Below the pieces are notes generated by a model, which was not told the origin of the DNA, made no database searches, and saw only the letters and a program-made list of their open reading frames with translations. From NCBI GenBank assembly GCA_910587035.1, contig CAJUMQ010000001.1, positions 288,851 through 352,850 on the forward strand: 64,000 nucleotides of DNA. Reading direction: 5' to 3'. The stretch comes from an uncultured Desulfovibrio sp. (GTDB taxonomy: Bacteria; Desulfobacterota; Desulfovibrionia; Desulfovibrionales; Desulfovibrionaceae). The position numbers were made by a program, and so were the translations under genes. Below, in pieces: positions 26,057 to 34,637 of this stretch (the first letter of the stretch is position 1; every line of letters begins with the position of its first letter).

Positions 26057-26598
26057 TGCTGTCCTGCCTGTTTGTTGGCGGCGTGCGCAGCGGCAAAAGC
26101 GGGCTGGCCCAGAAATGGGCCGAGCGGATTGCCACTCACAGATTGTATGTGGCCACCTGCCAGCCCGTGGACGCGGAGATGGAAGCCAGGGTTGAGAAGC
26201 ACAAGGCCACGCGTGGCTCCGGCTGGGACTGCATTGAAGCGCCCCTTGAACCGCTGGCTGCCATAGGGCGGCATCCTGCCTTGAAGACTTTTGGAGCCAT
26301 TGTTTTGGACTGCCTGAGCATGTGGCTGGCCAATATGTTCGCAAAACATCTTGAGCCTGAACATATGGCAGCCCAGGCCGGAGAACTGTTTCGCGGTCTG
26401 GCCGATCTGCCTTGCCCCTGCGCCATTGTGAGCGCCGAATGTGGGCTGGGATTTGTTCCAGACAATGCCCTTGCAAGAGCATATGGCGACATGCTGGGGC
26501 AAATTAATCAGCAGGCCGCAACCCTGGCAGACAATGTAATATTTGCCAGCTGCGGGCTGCCACTCATTCTCAAGGGGCAGTCGCCGACCCTCTTGTGA
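26056..26598 (+). CDS. cobU: Adenosylcobinamide kinase/adenosylcobinamide-phosphate guanylyltransferase
   Basis: 180 aa. P-loop GGVRSGKS at residues 8-15, then YVATCQPVDAEMEARVEKHKATRG with the guanylylated-His region, GWDCIEAP, and LDCLSMWLANM with the Walker B-like LDCL. It phosphorylates adenosylcobinamide and attaches GMP in nucleotide-loop assembly of B12. The ATG overlaps the stop of the preceding gene (TAATG). It lies far from cbiG/cobJ, so B12 genes are scattered in this genome. Confidence 0.93.
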   Translation: MLSCLFVGGVRSGKSGLAQKWAERIATHRLYVATCQPVDAEMEARVEKHKATRGSGWDCIEAPLEPLAAIGRHPALKTFGAIVLDCLSMWLANMFAKHLEPEHMAAQAGELFRGLADLPCPCAIVSAECGLGFVPDNALARAYGDMLGQINQQAATLADNVIFASCGLPLILKGQSPTLL

Positions 26599-26619
26599 CA
26601 GCAAATGGAGATGGTCAAC

Positions 26620-27264
26620 ATGCGCAGACATCTGCAATCATATATGTTCTGTTCAATCATCCTGGTGCTGACCCTTTGCGCCCAGGCCAACGCCGCCGCT
26701 GACGCGGGCAATCCGCGCCAGTGTCTGGCGCAAATCTCCCAGGCCATAGAGAACGCGGATGGCGAAAGTTTTACACAGCTTGTAAACATTGACTCCATTC
26801 TGGCAGACAGCCTGAACACATTCATCGATGAAGCGCAAAAGCCGGAAAATGCCCAAAACATGCCGCCAATGGTGGCCATGCTCCTGGGTCAGCTCTCATC
26901 CAGTGGCAAAAGCGCTGAGGCACTGCGGACGCTGCTCCTGAATGAAGCCAAAAATTTTGTTCTCAATGGCGTCAATTCAGGCGCCTTCGCAGGGCGCCAG
27001 CCAGACACCCAAAAGATGACAGGTCTCCTTTCGCCTCTTTTCGCCAATGCATCCACAGGCCGCAAGGAGATTCATTCCATCAGCGACCCAATGCCAGCTG
27101 GTGACGCCTGGCTCGTGTCCTTTATGGTGCATGATCATGGCAATGGCCAGGATTATCCTGTGGCCGGACGATTCCTTAAATCCGATGGCCGTTGCATCCT
27201 GGATGGCATCGTCAATATGCCCCAGATATTTGCGCAAATACAAAGGGAAAGCCAGATAAGATAA
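26620..27264 (+). CDS. Secreted protein of unknown function
   Basis: 214 aa from the ATG at 26620, which has GGAGATGG upstream; the in-frame ATGs at 26605 and 26611 are possible but less well placed. A Sec signal peptide (MFCSIILVLTLCAQANA) is followed by a helical domain (CLAQISQAIENADGESFTQLVNIDSI) and a compact C-terminal part (SDPMPAGDAWLVSFMVHDHG, FLKSDGRCILDGI). Its general plan resembles the lipoprotein at 8827-9501: secretion signal, 'ALExxDxxxF' helix, short beta domain. That may reflect a shared fold. It lies 21 nt after cobU; no function can be assigned. Confidence 0.7.
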   Translation: MRRHLQSYMFCSIILVLTLCAQANAAADAGNPRQCLAQISQAIENADGESFTQLVNIDSILADSLNTFIDEAQKPENAQNMPPMVAMLLGQLSSSGKSAEALRTLLLNEAKNFVLNGVNSGAFAGRQPDTQKMTGLLSPLFANASTGRKEIHSISDPMPAGDAWLVSFMVHDHGNGQDYPVAGRFLKSDGRCILDGIVNMPQIFAQIQRESQIR

Positions 27265-27349
27265 AAACCCGCAAGGCATGGGCATCAGCGCTCTTCGTCT
27301 GGCCTTTTCACTTTCAGGAATCATTCCCTAAAAAAATGCGGGGAGCAAT

Positions 27350-28252
27350 ATGAACCAGATTAATGACAATGTCATTGTCGGCTTTGGCGAAGCATTGTGG
27401 GACATGCTGCCAGATGGCAAACAGATTGGCGGAGCGCCCGCAAATTTTGCCTATCATGCAACCCAGTGCGGCCTCAATGGCTGGGTGGTCAGCGCCATAG
27501 GCGAAGACGCCCTCGGTCTGGAAATAGTGGAAAATTTCCAGGCCAAGGGGCTGGATTTCATCCTGGATACAGTTGAATATCCCACAGGCACAGTTGTGGT
27601 GAGTCTCAACGGCGAGGGGATGCCCATTTATGAAATAAAGGAAAGCGTTGCCTGGGACAACATTCCGTTGACACCAGAGCTGCTGGAGCTTGCCGGCCGG
27701 ACAAGGGCCGTCTGTTTTGGCTCCCTGGCCCAGCGCTGCCCTGTATCCAGAAAAGCCCTGCATGCCTTTCTGAATGCCATGCCACAGGATGAATCCCGTT
27801 TTCGGGTTTTTGACATCAATCTCCGCCAGAACTTCTATGGCCGCGAGGTGATACAGGAATCCCTGGAACGCTGCAATGTGCTGAAAATAAATGACGAGGA
27901 GCTGGTTATAATCAGCCGCATGTTTGACTATGCGGGCACAGATCTCAAGAAAAAATGCTGGCGCATACTTGAGGAATACGATCTGAAAATGCTGGTTTTG
28001 ACCTGCGGCGTCAATGGCAGCTATGTCTTTGCGGACGGAGAGGTCTCATTTCTGCCCACTCCAAAGATCGATGTGGTGGATACCGTTGGGGCAGGCGATT
28101 CCTTTAGCGCCACCTTTGTATCAAGCATTATCAATGGCTGTTCCATACCACAGGCACACATGAACGCGGTGGAAGTATCCGCCTTTGTCTGCACCCAGCA
28201 GGGCGCCATGCCAACTCTGCCGCCAGCGCTTCTGGCCGCTGTGCGCGGCTGA
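27350..28252 (+). CDS. PfkB-family carbohydrate kinase (fructokinase-like)
   Basis: 300 aa; GGGGAGC precedes the ATG. PfkB signatures: GGAPANFAYHATQCG near residues 28-41 and DTVGAGDSFSATFVSS with catalytic Asp at about 250. The beta-lid residues and VFDINLRQNFY match the fructokinase branch. Phosphorylates a sugar, probably fructose, in the cytoplasm. It stands alone between a secreted protein and a YdjM-like gene, with no transporter or glycosidase next to it that would identify the sugar. Confidence 0.85.
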   Translation: MNQINDNVIVGFGEALWDMLPDGKQIGGAPANFAYHATQCGLNGWVVSAIGEDALGLEIVENFQAKGLDFILDTVEYPTGTVVVSLNGEGMPIYEIKESVAWDNIPLTPELLELAGRTRAVCFGSLAQRCPVSRKALHAFLNAMPQDESRFRVFDINLRQNFYGREVIQESLERCNVLKINDEELVIISRMFDYAGTDLKKKCWRILEEYDLKMLVLTCGVNGSYVFADGEVSFLPTPKIDVVDTVGAGDSFSATFVSSIINGCSIPQAHMNAVEVSAFVCTQQGAMPTLPPALLAAVRG

Positions 28253-28392
28253 CAGAGAGGCCGTAAAAAACTTTTATCCTATATTTGCCCATGGCCGCCC
28301 CTTGTGCTTGGTGCGCCATGGGCAAAGCGGAGCCTCCTCCCGCATAAAGTTTAATCAAAAAAACACGTTAAACTGGAGTAGGAGGAAATGGC

Positions 28393-28878
28393 ATGAAATG
28401 GGTTACACACCAGACGGGCGCCCTGATAGCGGCTATGGCTCTGGAGCTGCCACTGCCTGGCATCGCTGCAGCCTGCGCAGGCGCCATTGCGCCTGATCTG
28501 GTGGATCAAAAAATCAGCGGGCTGGCGCAAGGCAAAAGAAAACGGCAAAAGGCATTCAACAAAATCCATAGGGGTGCAAGTCACTGGTTCGGCTGGTGGC
28601 TTGCTTTTTTTATGGCCGCGCTGCTGCTGCCTTTGCCGGCTTTCGCCAACAGCATTTGTGCCGGCATTGCCTTTGGAGGCCTGAGCCATGTCATGCTGGA
28701 CATGCTCACGCCGCGCGGTGTACCGCTTTTGCCAGTAGCCACCGGATTCAGGCTGTCCCTGCGTATATGCTCCACCGGACGCTGGAGCGAATATGTGTTT
28801 CTTGGCGCAATGATCACGGCAGCCGTCATTTTCATGAACAATCCCTTAGGTGAGGGTTTGAGGCAACTTATACATTAG
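28393..28878 (+). CDS. YdjM/DUF457-family membrane-bound metal-dependent hydrolase
   Basis: 161 aa with four hydrophobic segments. Family motifs: THQTGALIAA near the N-terminus, GAIAPDLVDQK, HRGASHWFGWWL and GLSHVMLDMLTPRGVPLLP; the His and Asp residues form the presumed metal site. Homologues include the SOS-regulated YdjM of E. coli, but no LexA box is apparent here. AGGAGG is 8 nt before the ATG. The five-hairpin repeat element begins 42 bp after its stop. Confidence 0.8.
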   Translation: MKWVTHQTGALIAAMALELPLPGIAAACAGAIAPDLVDQKISGLAQGKRKRQKAFNKIHRGASHWFGWWLAFFMAALLLPLPAFANSICAGIAFGGLSHVMLDMLTPRGVPLLPVATGFRLSLRICSTGRWSEYVFLGAMITAAVIFMNNPLGEGLRQLIH

Positions 28879-28920
28879 CCCGGATTTCACCAAAAATCGC
28901 GCTAACAGCAGCAGGATGCC

Positions 28921-29070
28921 CCCACTAGTGAGATGTCATGTTTTTACTGTCGTAAAAACATGAAGATCGCAAAGCAAAAAACGTGGTTTTTGCTTTGCTC
29001 ACGCCGCCGCTGGCGGCGCGCAATCCCTAATCGGGATTGCGACTATTGTCGCTTGACGCGACAATAGTGC
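28921..29070 (+). repeat. Five-hairpin intergenic element, copy A
   Basis: Five consecutive perfect hairpins: H1 28937-28947/28952-28962 (11 bp, TGTC loop); H2 28969-28980/28987-28998 (12 bp); H3 29002-29008/29012-29018 (7 bp, GC only); H4 29019-29027/29033-29041 (9 bp); H5 29042-29052/29058-29068 (11 bp). A near-identical copy in inverted orientation is at 49091-49230, a partial diverged copy at 41116-41190. No protein is encoded. This copy lies between converging genes. Confidence 0.9.
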
Positions 29071-29090
29071 CACCCCGGCAAATGTCTGTC

Positions 29091-29330
29091 TTACTGACAG
29101 GACGCATTGCTGCCACATTCCGGGCAGGCATGGCTGTTGCCGCAGAAAGGGCAGCTCTGGGGAGTAATGCGGCCAGTGCCATGGCATCGCTGGCATTTTT
29201 GACCATGGTTTTGATCATCATAAATGATGCCTTTGCCCAGGCAGTCCGGGCACACAGGATGTGTCTGGCCCCCCCAGCAGGCCCCGCAGGAAATTCTGCC
29301 AGTACCCGAGCATGTAGCACACCATGTCAT
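29091..29330 (-). CDS. Small DnaJ-type zinc-ribbon protein
   Basis: 79 aa from the ATG at 29330 with AGGAGG 7 nt upstream. Six CxxC units: CATCSGTG, CGACWGG, CPDCLGKG, CQRCHGTG, CPFCGN and CPECGS; the first four follow the CxxCxGxG pattern of the DnaJ central zinc finger. Such small proteins may act as chaperone-like or thiol-redox factors; nothing more specific can be said. It is the last gene after degP on the same strand (55-nt gap). Confidence 0.8.
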   Translation of the reverse strand: MTWCATCSGTGRISCGACWGGQTHPVCPDCLGKGIIYDDQNHGQKCQRCHGTGRITPQSCPFCGNSHACPECGSNASCQ

Positions 29331-29385
29331 AAACAATCCTCCTGTTTGATGCAAAAATAAGATACTATCCCGGATTTACAGGCTG

Positions 29386-30711
29386 TCAGAGAGTCAGCCT
29401 TGCGATATACTGATGTCTGTCGCGGACAATGAGAAGCAGCGCCTGCTGTGCCATTCTTTCGCGGCGAAAGGCCGAGAGGGCATCCTTAAGGCTATGCACG
29501 GTCTCGTCGCCTATGCGCAGAACCAGATCCCCCTTTTTTAAAAAGGAAGCTGGCCCATTGGCGCGTACACCAGCTATCACCACCTTGCCCCTGCTTTCGC
29601 CAAGAGTTATTCCCCAGCGCTCTCCCATCAGCCTGGCAGCCAGGGCATCATCAAACCTGGCAGGCAGCAATTGCAGGGAGATGGCATGTCCATCCCGCCA
29701 GATATCAAGGCTGGCGCCCTCCCCTTCCACCTGATTGCGCAGGGCGCCAAGATAATCATCTATATCCCGAAGCTCTGTGGAGTTGATGCGCCGGACTATG
29801 TCTCCTGGCATTATTCCCGCATTGGCGGCTGGGGTTCCCGGCTCCACGCCAGTAACCAGCACGCCTGCATTCTTTTGCAAACCGGCAGTCCGAGCAATGT
29901 TACGTCCAACATTTTCACCGGTTATGCCAAACCATAATGGACCCATGCCTCCCTGGCCCAGCATGCCGGCCATAACCCTTTTGGCCTTGTTCACAGGAAT
30001 GGCAAAACCAAGCCCCTCGCCCCTGGCATCTATGGCTGTATTAATGCCTATCAGGCTGCCATCGATATTGAGCAAAGGACCGCCTGAATTGCCGGGGTTT
30101 ATTGCGGCATCGGTTTGTATGAGGCCAGTCAGCATGCCCCCGCCCTGGGGACGTAGCGTGCGGTTCAGGGCAGATACCACCCCTGTGGTGACAGTATGTT
30201 CAAAACCAAAAGGGTTGCCGATGGCGATGACGGTTTCGCCGGGCATGATATCGGAGGAATCTCCCAAAGGCACCGATGGCAGCCTGGGCGCTCCAGAAAT
30301 CTTGAGCACTGCGATATCGAAGTCCGGTTCCATGCCGGTGATGGCTGCCGGGAACTCGCGGCCATCCTGCAGGTGCACCATTATCTCGTCATCAGCATTT
30401 ATGACATGTGCGTTTGTCAGTACAAGGCCCTTTTTGCCATCGACGATGATGCCAGAGCCAAGGCTGAGCCTGCCATCGGCGCCGGGGAGGCCAAAGGGAT
30501 CAAAATCCCTGCCAAAAAACCTTTCCAGGGAACTGCCGCTTGCGCGGCGCGAGCTTGTGATGTTGACAACGGCAGGAGCCACTGTCTGGACAGCGCGCAC
30601 AACTGGCGTCTGCCTTGCTGGGGAAGGGGCGCACAAGGCCGCTCCCTGCAGCGCAAAACCCAGCGCCAGCAGACAGATGCAGCCAAAAGTCCATTTGCCG
30701 ATATTGCCCAT
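29386..30711 (-). CDS. degP: DegP/HtrA-type periplasmic serine protease with two PDZ domains
   Basis: 441 aa. Signal peptide (CICLLALGFALQGAALCA). Trypsin-like domain with a complete triad: His102 in LTNAHVI, Asp132 in DFDIAVL and Ser209 in NPGNSGGPL. Two PDZ domains follow (VEPGTPAANAGIMPGDIV, about residues 290-310; GPASFLKKGDLVLRIG, about 390-405). It degrades or refolds misfolded periplasmic proteins. It lies 8 nt downstream of nrnA, so expression may be coupled to that operon. Confidence 0.95.
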   Translation of the reverse strand: MGNIGKWTFGCICLLALGFALQGAALCAPSPARQTPVVRAVQTVAPAVVNITSSRRASGSSLERFFGRDFDPFGLPGADGRLSLGSGIIVDGKKGLVLTNAHVINADDEIMVHLQDGREFPAAITGMEPDFDIAVLKISGAPRLPSVPLGDSSDIMPGETVIAIGNPFGFEHTVTTGVVSALNRTLRPQGGGMLTGLIQTDAAINPGNSGGPLLNIDGSLIGINTAIDARGEGLGFAIPVNKAKRVMAGMLGQGGMGPLWFGITGENVGRNIARTAGLQKNAGVLVTGVEPGTPAANAGIMPGDIVRRINSTELRDIDDYLGALRNQVEGEGASLDIWRDGHAISLQLLPARFDDALAARLMGERWGITLGESRGKVVIAGVRANGPASFLKKGDLVLRIGDETVHSLKDALSAFRRERMAQQALLLIVRDRHQYIARLTL

Positions 30712-30719
30712 GGCGCAGT

Positions 30720-31727
30720 TTATTCTTTATTGAGATGTTGGGCGATGATATTTATCAGCAAATTGCGGGCCATGGCCAGGGAAGCATGGATATTGCCTCC
30801 CGCCGCATTATGATGTCCGCCGCCGCCAAGCTCCACTGCCATTGTGCGCACATCCACCTTGCCATGGGAACGGAGGCTGAATTTGCATTTATCGGGAGCA
30901 TCCTCCCGCACCATTGCCGCAACCTTGACCCCTCTAATTCGCCGGAACCATTCCACCAGTCCCTCCAGATCTTCCGGCAGGCAGTGAAAATGTTCAAGGT
31001 CCTCCTGACTCACTGCGCAGATGGCTATCTGCCCATGATCCACAACCTCCACGCGGGACAGAAGCCTGCCCCAGAGATGCAGTCGGCCTGGCAGCCAGTT
31101 GTTCTGGAGTTTTTCCCTAAGACCGGAGATGCTGCAGCCGTTGCGCACCAGCAAGGCGCACAATGAAAAGACATTGGCATTGGTGTTGCCATGGCAAAAG
31201 CCGCCTGTATCCGTAATAAGGCCAAGGGCAATGCCGCAGGCCATCTCGCCCTCCAACGGCAGCCCAAGGCACATGGAGACATAGGATGCAAGCTGGGCAG
31301 TGGCAGCAGCACCGCGTTCAATAAAATTGTAAAGGGTACCCAGACCGGCATCTGTAACATGGTGGTCTATGTTGACAGATGGCAGCATGGGGACAAGAGG
31401 CGCCAATTCTGGCCCAAGGCGCGAGGCTTCACTGCAATCCAGCCATATGGCCGCCTGTGGCTCAAAAGGCACATCAGCAAGCGATGTGCACACGGGGCCG
31501 GGCAATGGCAGAAAATCCAGGTTATGCGGCACACCTGTTGAGCTGTAGAGGACAAATTCCCGATCGAGACACTTTAGCATTTGACAGCATGCCACTGCAG
31601 AGCCAAGGGCATCGCCATCCATGTTCACGTGGGCCGCCACAATAACCTGGTCCAGTTCAGAAATGGCCATGGCCGCGGCCATGGCCTGACCCCTGTATTC
31701 TTCGGGAACAAAATTATGCAATGACAT
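30720..31727 (-). CDS. nrnA: DHH-family oligoribonuclease/pAp phosphatase (NrnA-like)
   Basis: 335 aa. Motif I AAHVNMDGDALGSA (residues 31-44, His33 and Asp37/39), motif III NIDHHVTD (about 119-126) and the DHHA1 end ELGGGGHHNAAGG. It hydrolyses short RNA oligomers and 3'-phosphoadenosine 5'-phosphate (pAp) with manganese. pAp removal ties into sulfur assimilation. Its start overlaps the DUF503 gene by 14 nt, a pairing common around infB-rbfA regions of this group. Confidence 0.93.
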   Translation of the reverse strand: MSLHNFVPEEYRGQAMAAAMAISELDQVIVAAHVNMDGDALGSAVACCQMLKCLDREFVLYSSTGVPHNLDFLPLPGPVCTSLADVPFEPQAAIWLDCSEASRLGPELAPLVPMLPSVNIDHHVTDAGLGTLYNFIERGAAATAQLASYVSMCLGLPLEGEMACGIALGLITDTGGFCHGNTNANVFSLCALLVRNGCSISGLREKLQNNWLPGRLHLWGRLLSRVEVVDHGQIAICAVSQEDLEHFHCLPEDLEGLVEWFRRIRGVKVAAMVREDAPDKCKFSLRSHGKVDVRTMAVELGGGGHHNAAGGNIHASLAMARNLLINIIAQHLNKE

Positions 31728-32010
31728 CTATTTCCACCCGGCTGTCCAGCATCCTTTCGGGACATACCGCTTCCATCATCAGCGCGCATTTATCCATGCG
31801 ACTGCGCAAATGACTCTCGTTATTGGAAACCGATACAACACACAGACGCAAAAAAGTCAGGCTGTTTTCGCTGCCGGCCTCCGCAATGGCAACATTGAAT
31901 GTGTTGCGGGTTTTTTGCTTGAGGCTGTTGGCGATCCTGCGTTTAGCTTTAAGGTTGTCATTGCCGTCCAGGCTGAATTCCACCGTTAGCATTGCAATAA
32001 ACATTGGCAT
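31714..32010 (-). CDS. DUF503/YlxP-family protein
   Basis: 98 aa from the ATG at 32010 with AAAGGTG upstream; a GTG 9 nt earlier is in frame. MFIAMLTVEFSLDGNDNLKAKRRIANSLKQKTRNTFNVAIAE matches the start of the small ferredoxin-like DUF503 family, usually encoded with translation factors such as infB and rbfA. Relatives associate with ribosome assembly. It may be read through from the liv operon, whose last gene ends 59 bp upstream with no clear terminator. Confidence 0.85.
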   Translation of the reverse strand: MPMFIAMLTVEFSLDGNDNLKAKRRIANSLKQKTRNTFNVAIAEAGSENSLTFLRLCVVSVSNNESHLRSRMDKCALMMEAVCPERMLDSRVEIDVIA

Positions 32011-32069
32011 GGATTTCACCTTTGGGCATGAAAGGAAAAGATGGGCATGGAAATTTGCGGCAAGTGTCC

Positions 32070-32792
32070 CTAGCCGCCCAGATAGGCTTCCTTGACACGC
32101 GGGTTTTCCAGCAGTTCCCGCCCTGGGCCTTCGAGCACAACGCGCCCAACTTCAAGAATATAGGCATAACTGGCTATGGAAAGGGCTGCAAAGGCATTTT
32201 GCTCCACCAGCAGGACAGTTTTGCCATCCTGATTGATTTTTTTAATTATTTCAAAAATTTCTCTGACCAGGAGGGGAGCCAGCCCAAGAGAAGGCTCATC
32301 CAGCATCAGGAGATCGGGCCGGCTCATGAGCGCGCGCCCCACAGCCAGCATCTGCTGCTCCCCGCCGGAAAGAGTGCCACCCTTTTGCCATGACCGTTCC
32401 TGCAGGCGCGGAAAGAGGGAATAAACCCATTCCATATCCGCGTCAATCCCGGCTTTGTCATTGCGAAAATAGGCTCCCAGAAGCAGGTTTTCCCTTACAG
32501 TGAGGTGGGGAAGAATTCGCCGGCCTTCGGGAGAGAGGGCGATGCCCTGGCGAACCATGTCCTCGGGCTTGAGACCCAGCAGCGAAACGGCCTGCTCCCC
32601 CTGGTGGCGGCGGAAATCGATTTGCCCTGTTATGGTCTTGTTCAATCCTGCCACGGACCGGATTATGCTGCTCTTTCCGGCGCCATTGGCGCCAATCAGG
32701 GTCACAATGCTGCCATGAGGTATGGACATGGATACGCCCTGCACAGCTCTGATGCCGCCATACCGCACATGTAAATCTTTAATTTCAAGCAT
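32070..32792 (-). CDS. livF: Branched-chain amino acid ABC transporter ATPase LivF
   Basis: 240 aa. Walker A GANGAGKSSI near residues 34-43, the LSGGEQQMLAVGRALM signature and Walker B LLMLDEPSLGLAPLL, whose SLGLAP tail is the LivF hallmark. It energises uptake of Leu, Ile, Val or related compounds with LivG. Overlaps livG by 8 nt; last gene of the liv operon. Confidence 0.95.
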   Translation of the reverse strand: MLEIKDLHVRYGGIRAVQGVSMSIPHGSIVTLIGANGAGKSSIIRSVAGLNKTITGQIDFRRHQGEQAVSLLGLKPEDMVRQGIALSPEGRRILPHLTVRENLLLGAYFRNDKAGIDADMEWVYSLFPRLQERSWQKGGTLSGGEQQMLAVGRALMSRPDLLMLDEPSLGLAPLLVREIFEIIKKINQDGKTVLLVEQNAFAALSIASYAYILEVGRVVLEGPGRELLENPRVKEAYLGG

Positions 32793-33603
32793 TTTTAGCT
32801 ACCACATCCTCACCGAGATAGGCCCGAATCACGAGGGGATTATTGCGCACCTCATCAGGATAGCCCTGAGCAATGAGAGCGCCATATTCCATAACCCAGA
32901 TATATTCACAGACTCCCATGACAACTTTCATGTCATGCTCAATGAGCAGGATTGTCAAATTGAACTCATCGCGTATATGGCCAATAAAATGCATCAGTTC
33001 CAGGCTTTCCTGGGGATTCATGCCTGCAGCCGGCTCATCCAGCAAAAGCAGCACTGGCTCCGTGGCCAGGGCCCTGGCAATTTCCAGCCTGCGCTGGGCT
33101 CCATAGGGCAGGCTGCCGGCCTTTTCCTGAAGATTGCCCTCCAGATGCACCCGGGCCGCAAGCTCGGTGCCTTTTCGCACCAGGGCATCCTCCTCCCGGT
33201 AAAAGCGGGGCAGGCCCAGAGGGGCCATCCACCATGGACAATGCCTGCGCACATGGCAACCAACCATGATATTTTCCAGAACCGTCATTTGCGGCGACAG
33301 ACGGATATTCTGAAAGGTCCTGGCCATGCCCATGCGACAGATGTCATAGGGCTGTTTGCCTTTTATGTTATGCCCATCGAGAAAAATTTCACCCTCCTGG
33401 GGTGTGTAAAATCCCGAAAGCACATTGAAAACGGTGGTTTTTCCAGCGCCATTGGGGCCTATTATGCCGGCAATGGCGCCCTTGGGCAGAGCTATGTCAA
33501 GATCGCTCACAGCGCACACGCCACCAAAGCGCATGGTGACATTTTTGGCCAGCAAAAGGGCTCCGGCATAGTCCGGCGCCTGCGGAAGCTTGAATGCGCT
33601 CAT
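32785..33603 (-). CDS. livG: Branched-chain amino acid ABC transporter ATPase LivG
   Basis: 272 aa. Walker A GPNGAGKTTVFNVLSGFY, a Q-loop region with ARTFQNIRLSPQMTVLENIMVG, Walker B LLLDEPAAGMNPQE. The signature motif is altered: the segment before LEIARALA reads LPYGAQRRLEIARALA, the normal LivG form. An N-terminal extension of ~15 residues precedes the core. ATGA overlap with livM. Confidence 0.95.
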   Translation of the reverse strand: MSAFKLPQAPDYAGALLLAKNVTMRFGGVCAVSDLDIALPKGAIAGIIGPNGAGKTTVFNVLSGFYTPQEGEIFLDGHNIKGKQPYDICRMGMARTFQNIRLSPQMTVLENIMVGCHVRRHCPWWMAPLGLPRFYREEDALVRKGTELAARVHLEGNLQEKAGSLPYGAQRRLEIARALATEPVLLLLDEPAAGMNPQESLELMHFIGHIRDEFNLTILLIEHDMKVVMGVCEYIWVMEYGALIAQGYPDEVRNNPLVIRAYLGEDVVAKNA

Positions 33604-34637
33604 GCCCTGCCCCTCTTGAAGAATGCGAAGATTCTGTTCCAGGTGATTTCGCGGGTGCCCATTATGCCTTCACGGCGTTTGAGGATGATGGCCAGCAGAA
33701 CCACGGAGAAGACAACCATGCGCATACCGGGGATGCCGGGGAGCTCGACGAAGCCAAGATTCATTGGCTCCTCAATGGCCCTGAGCCATTCCAGGAGAAT
33801 TGTGATGACTGTGGCCCCCAGTATGCTGCCCGTCAGGGAACCCAGGCCGCCAGCCACAACAAACATAAGGACATTGAATGTCAGCAGAAAGTTGAACATC
33901 TTGGGATCGATGGTGGACAGATGGCTGCCCAGAAGCCCCCCGCCAATGCCCGCGAAAAAAGCGCCAATGCAGAAAGACAGCACCTTGTAGTGAAATACGT
34001 TGATTCCCATGACGCTTGCTGCGATCTCATTGTCGCGGATGCAGCGCAGGACATTGCCAAAATTGCTGTAAACCAGCCTGGCCAGGAATATGAGCGTAAA
34101 AATGGCCCAGGCATAGCAGACGATCAATGTGGCATGGTTTGGGATGCCCTTTATGCCAAGCGAGCCATTGGTCACAGGGGTGGCATTGACTATGAGCACC
34201 CTTATTATCTCGGCAAAGGCCAGGGTGGCCATGCCCAGATAGTCATCGCCCAGTTTGAGCACCGGCACGGCGATGAAAAAGGCGAAAACGCCGGCAAAAA
34301 CGCCACCCGCCAGCACCGAAACCCAGAATGGCGTAAACAGATCGGAAACAGGCCAGATAATTGGCTCCAGAATCCACATCATTTCCTTCTGGGCGGGGGG
34401 CAGAATGCACAATGCCGAAATATATGCGCCCACAGCTATGAAACCGGCATGCCCCAGGCTAAAGAGGCCGGTGAAGCCGTAAATGAGGTTGAGGGAGAGC
34501 GCAAGAATGATATTTATGAAGATCAGCTTGGCGATATAGATCTGATAGTCGCCCAAAAAGCTCTCGCATTGCCACAGGGCAATGCCAAAAAGCAAAATCG
34601 CCGCAATGCTCAGGCAGGTGTTTCTGGTAAGTCGCAT
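33600..34637 (-). CDS. livM: Branched-chain amino acid ABC transporter permease LivM
   Basis: 345 aa, about 9-10 membrane segments. Family motifs: LSLNLIYGFTGLFSLGHAGFIAVGAY, DDYLGMATLAFAEIIR, CIRDNEIAASVMGINVFHYKVL and GGLGSLTGSILGA. It forms the membrane channel with LivH. The ATG overlaps the livH stop (TGATG). Confidence 0.95.
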   Translation of the reverse strand: MRLTRNTCLSIAAILLFGIALWQCESFLGDYQIYIAKLIFINIILALSLNLIYGFTGLFSLGHAGFIAVGAYISALCILPPAQKEMMWILEPIIWPVSDLFTPFWVSVLAGGVFAGVFAFFIAVPVLKLGDDYLGMATLAFAEIIRVLIVNATPVTNGSLGIKGIPNHATLIVCYAWAIFTLIFLARLVYSNFGNVLRCIRDNEIAASVMGINVFHYKVLSFCIGAFFAGIGGGLLGSHLSTIDPKMFNFLLTFNVLMFVVAGGLGSLTGSILGATVITILLEWLRAIEEPMNLGFVELPGIPGMRMVVFSVVLLAIILKRREGIMGTREITWNRIFAFFKRGRA

